This document shows positions 61,177 through 64,000 of a stretch of DNA of 64,000 bases, piece by piece. The DNA lies in the NCBI GenBank assembly GCA_017577945.1, contig PKQS01000008.1:124001-188000 (forward strand), in the 5' to 3' direction. The DNA comes from Bacillota bacterium. GTDB lineage: Bacteria; Bacillota; Limnochordia; Limnochordales; ZCTH02-B6. Numbering within the stretch: the first letter of the stretch is position 1; every line of letters starts with the position of its first letter. The position numbers and the translations under genes were made by a program. The notes beneath the pieces were generated by a model that saw only the letters and a program-made list of their open reading frames with translations, made no database searches and was not told the origin of the DNA.

Positions 61177-64000
61177 TTGGTCAATAATACGCTTTTCGCA
61201 TTAATATCCCGCTCCCTTGGCGTCGACGGACCGCTCTCGGACGACAACGGCACACGGGCCGGCAAGCCGGCCGCCTACTGGCACGGGTTCGCCCCCGGGC
61301 ACAAGACGCTGGCCATCGGCGCGCTGTACTGGCTCGGCTGGCCGCGCGGGCGCCGCGGGCCAGCGCTCGTTCTCACCGTGGACCTGGGCGCCGCGCAGCG
61401 GCTGGTGAACGAGCTGTCGTCGCTGCTGCCCGAGCGCGACGTGCTGCTGTTTCCCGCCCGGGAAGTCTGGCCCCACGAGGAGTTGCAAGTTCCGGAAGAC
61501 GTCGTGTCGGCGCGCATGGCGGCGCTGGAGCGGCTGGCGCTGGGCGAGCCGGTGCTGGTCGTCGCGCCCGCGCAGGCCGTGGCGGAAAAACTTCCGCCGC
61601 GAGAGGTGCTGACGGAGCGGCTGCTCACCGTGTCCGTGGGGGATGTGCTCGATCGCGACGCGCTGGCGGAGCGGCTTGTACGCGAAGGCTACGAGCGGGT
61701 GCCGATGGTGGAACGCCGCGGCCAGTTCAGCGTGCGCGGCGGGCTGCTGGACGTCTTCCCCACGGCGGCGCCTGCGCCATATCGGATCGACTTTTTCGAC
61801 GACGAGGTCGATTCCATCCGCTGTTTCGACCCGGAGACGCAGCGGTCCACCGAAGAAGTGAACGCGGTGCGCATCGGGCCGGCGCGGGAATACCCCATCG
61901 TCAACGATGAAGCGGTTTTGCGGCGCATCGAGGAGGCGGCCCAGCGGCAGGCGGAAGCGCTGCGGCGAGCCGGGGCCGCGGCCGGGGCCGATAACCTCCT
62001 GCAGCGCGTGCGCACGCACTTGGACCATCTCGCGGGCGGCCGCTGGGTGCCCGGGCTGGACCAGTACAAACCGTTTTTCTTCGCGCGGCTGGAGACCATC
62101 GTCGACTACCTGGGCGACGAAGGCCTCGTCATCGTCGATGAGCCGGCGCGCACCCGCGAGCAGCTGCAGCTGACCACTCGGGAGTTTGCCGAGACGCAGC
62201 CGGACTTGCTGGAGCGGGGCCGCGCGCTGCCGGAGCAGGCGGCCATTTTCGCCGACTGGGAAGAACTGGCGGCCGCCTTCCGTCGCCGGCCGGCGGCGTT
62301 CTTGGCGGTGTTGCCGCAGAAGGTGGCGGGGCTGGAGGGCGTGCCGGAGATCGCGGTCAAGTCTCGGCCCGCCGAAATGTTCCACGGCAAGCTGGACGCG
62401 TTCATCAGCTACGTGCGGCGGCGACGCCGGGAAGGGTGGCGCATCGTCGTCGTCACGTCCACGGACTTGCGGGCCGAGCGCGTCCAAGAGGTGCTGGCCG
62501 ACGAAGACGTCCCCGCTGTGCGGCAAGATCCGGGCGCTGCGGCGCTGGAGCCGGGCACGGTGGTGGTGACGTCCGCGGAGCTGCACGTGGGCTGCGAGCT
62601 GCCGGGCGAGAAGCTGGCGGTGCTGACTGAGCTGGAGGTGTTCGGCCAGCACAAGCGGCGGCAGCGGCCGTCCCGGCGGGCCGCCAACGCGGCGCGCCTC
62701 GACGACTTGCGGCCGGGCGACCTGGTCGTCCACGTGAACCACGGCATCGGCCGCTATCGCGGCGTGGAGACGCTGGTTATCGACGGCGCCCATCGCGACT
62801 ACCTGCTCATCGAGTACGCCGGCGACGACAAGCTGTACGTTCCCACCGACCAAGTGCACTTGCTGCAAAAGTACATCGGCGTCGAGGGGCAGACGCCGAA
62901 GCTCAACCGGCTCGGCGGCAACGAGTGGGCCCGCGCGAAGCAGCGCGTGCAGCAGTCGGTAAAAGAGCTGGCCCAGAAGCTGCTGAAGCTGTACGCCGAG
63001 CGGGAGGCGCTGCCGGGCTACGCGTTCTCGCCGGACACGGTCTGGCAGCAGGAGTTCGAGGAAGCGTTCCCGTACGAGGAAACGCCCGACCAGAAGCGGG
63101 CCATCGAGGAGATTAAGGCGGACATGGAGCGGCCGCGGCCCATGGATCGGCTCCTCTGCGGCGACGTGGGCTTCGGCAAGACGGAAGTGGCCATGCGCGC
63201 GGCTTTCAAGGCGGTCATGGACGCGCGGCAGGTGGCGGTGCTGGTGCCGACGACGATTTTGGCGCAGCAGCACCTGCGCACGTTCCGGGAGCGCTTCGCG
63301 CGCTATCCCGTCCGCATTGAGGCGTTGAGCCGCTTCCAGTCGCCGGCCGAGCAGGCGCGGGTGCTAAAGGGACTGGCCGACGGCACGGTGGATATTGTCA
63401 TCGGCACGCACCGGCTCCTCTCCAAGGACGTGGTCTTCAAGGATCTCGGCTGCGTCGTCATCGACGAGGAGCAGCGCTTCGGCGTGGCGCAAAAGGAGCG
63501 GCTGAAGGAACTGAAGCGCAACGTCGACGTGCTGACGCTGACGGCGACGCCGATTCCCCGGACGCTGCACATGGCGCTGGTGGGCATCCGGGACATGAGC
63601 CTCATCGAAACGCCGCCGGAAGATCGCTTCCCGGTTCGCACGTACGTGTGCGAATACGACGAGGACTTGGTCCGCGAGGCCATCCTGCGCGAGCTGGGCC
63701 GCGAGGGGCAAGTGTACTTCGTGCACAACCGCGTGCAGGACATCGACCGGGTCGCCGATCGGCTGCGGCAGCTGGTGCCCGAGGCGCGCATCGCCGTCGC
63801 CCACGGGCAGATGCCCGAGGACTTGCTGGAGCAGGTGATGCTTGATTTCCTCAACCGGGAAATCGACGTGCTGGTTTGCAGCACCATCATCGAGACGGGC
63901 ATGGATATCCCCAACGTCAACACGCTCATCGTCGACGAAGCGGATCGCTTCGGGCTGGCGCAGCTGTATCAGCTCCGGGGCCGGGTCGGGCGCAGCAATC
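61177..64000 (+). CDS. mfd: Transcription-repair coupling factor Mfd, 3' end outside window
   Basis: Mfd pushes stalled RNA polymerase off damaged DNA and recruits UvrA. The visible 941 codons cover the UvrB-like N-terminal domains (VEREGQ-like [18 protein letters not shown]), the RNA-polymerase-interacting domain ([23 protein letters not shown]), and the SF2 translocase with Walker [19 protein letters not shown]. The DEEQ box is [10 protein letters not shown], followed by [20 protein letters not shown], and the fragment ends [12 protein letters not shown] at motif VI. The start is TTG 61177 with GAGGGG upstream. The fin (yabK) gene often found between pth and mfd is absent. Confidence 0.96.
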   Translation, partial: MVNNTLFALISRSLGVDGPLSDDNGTRAGKPAAYWHGFAPGHKTLAIGALYWLGWPRGRRGPALVLTVDLGAAQRLVNELSSLLPERDVLLFPAREVWPHEELQVPEDVVSARMAALERLALGEPVLVVAPAQAVAEKLPPREVLTERLLTVSVGDVLDRDALAERLVREGYERVPMVERRGQFSVRGGLLDVFPTAAPAPYRIDFFDDEVDSIRCFDPETQRSTEEVNAVRIGPAREYPIVNDEAVLRRIEEAAQRQAEALRRAGAAAGADNLLQRVRTHLDHLAGGRWVPGLDQYKPFFFARLETIVDYLGDEGLVIVDEPARTREQLQLTTREFAETQPDLLERGRALPEQAAIFADWEELAAAFRRRPAAFLAVLPQKVAGLEGVPEIAVKSRPAEMFHGKLDAFISYVRRRRREGWRIVVVTSTDLRAERVQEVLADEDVPAVRQDPGAAALEPGTVVVTSAELHVGCELPGEKLAVLTELEVFGQHKRRQRPSRRAANAARLDDLRPGDLVVHVNHGIGRYRGVETLVIDGAHRDYLLIEYAGDDKLYVPTDQVHLLQKYIGVEGQTPKLNRLGGNEWARAKQRVQQSVKELAQKLLKLYAEREALPGYAFSPDTVWQQEFEEAFPYEETPDQKRAIEEIKADMERPRPMDRLLCGDVGFGKTEVAMRAAFKAVMDARQVAVLVPTTILAQQHLRTFRERFARYPVRIEALSRFQSPAEQARVLKGLADGTVDIVIGTHRLLSKDVVFKDLGCVVIDEEQRFGVAQKERLKELKRNVDVLTLTATPIPRTLHMALVGIRDMSLIETPPEDRFPVRTYVCEYDEDLVREAILRELGREGQVYFVHNRVQDIDRVADRLRQLVPEARIAVAHGQMPEDLLEQVMLDFLNREIDVLVCSTIIETGMDIPNVNTLIVDEADRFGLAQLYQLRGRVGRSN

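Overview
This window is the replication-origin neighbourhood of a high-GC (about two thirds G+C by eye), endospore-forming member of the Bacillota. The order gyrB-recF-dnaN-dnaA | oriC | rpmH-rnpA-yidD-yidC-jag-rsmG-noc-parA-parB is the classical Firmicutes origin region. Spore-related genes (YyaC, a SipL-like SPOCS/LysM protein, YtaF) and other Bacillus-type markers (Veg, DUF951, YybS, YabE-like, YkuK) support this. Combined with the GC content it suggests a lineage such as Symbiobacteriia, Limnochordia or Thermaerobacter-like organisms. The genus cannot be fixed from the sequence. Genes left of dnaA read leftward and most genes right of it read rightward, as expected if forks leave from about 4.6-6.7 kb.

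Layout. 1-6.3 kb: gyrB (cut by the window edge and interrupted by an intein), recF, dnaN, dnaA, with DnaA boxes on both sides of dnaA. 6.7-9.0 kb: rpmH, rnpA, yidD, yidC, jag, ending at a terminator. 9.06-15.6 kb: rsmG, noc, parA, parB with a perfect parS inside its 3' end, then a PilZN-MinD/FlhG fusion, an M23 peptidase, a bactofilin and convergent yyaC. 15.85-18.5 kb: TPR protein and sucCD. 18.8-25.5 kb: an aldehyde dehydrogenase, the glycine cleavage operon gcvT-gcvH-gcvPA-gcvPB and a Cys-rich protein. 25.7-31.2 kb: an RpiR regulator, an Fbp/Afu-type ABC transporter whose three genes are all damaged, and a short 6-phosphogluconate dehydrogenase. 31.2-34.1 kb: a membrane phosphatase-like protein and rpsD. 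34.2-44.6 kb: DUF951, rpsF-ssb-rpsR, MazG-like, yybS, rplI, aroE, ddl, dnaD-like, dnaB helicase, yabE-like, rsmA, ykuK. 44.7-53.4 kb: veg with two tandem promoters, a MerR-type regulator, a trypsin-like protease, a degenerate GH18-like protein coupled to SipL, an aldolase, an L,D-transpeptidase and a D,D-carboxypeptidase. 53.4-64 kb: ispE, an NTP transferase, purR, tRNA-Gln, ytaF, glmU, prs, rplY/ctc, pth and the start of mfd.

How the genes work together. The core is chromosome replication and segregation: DnaA, DnaN, RecF, GyrB, a DnaD-like protein, DnaB, SSB, ParAB/parS, and Noc with a perfect Noc-binding site between gyrB and recF. Around it lie translation genes (S4, S6, S18, L9, L25, L34, RsmA, RsmG, Pth), envelope and spore genes, and central metabolism (SucCD, the glycine cleavage system, GlmU, Prs).

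The most notable observations are the intein inside the GyrB TOPRIM domain, the triple lesion in the ABC transporter operon, the PilZN-FlhG/M23/bactofilin module beside parABS, the matched ParB/parS and Noc/NBS pairs, and a spore GH18-like protein lacking its catalytic Glu. TTG start codons are frequent, and pth appears to start at CTG. No insertion sequence, prophage, CRISPR array or rRNA gene was seen.
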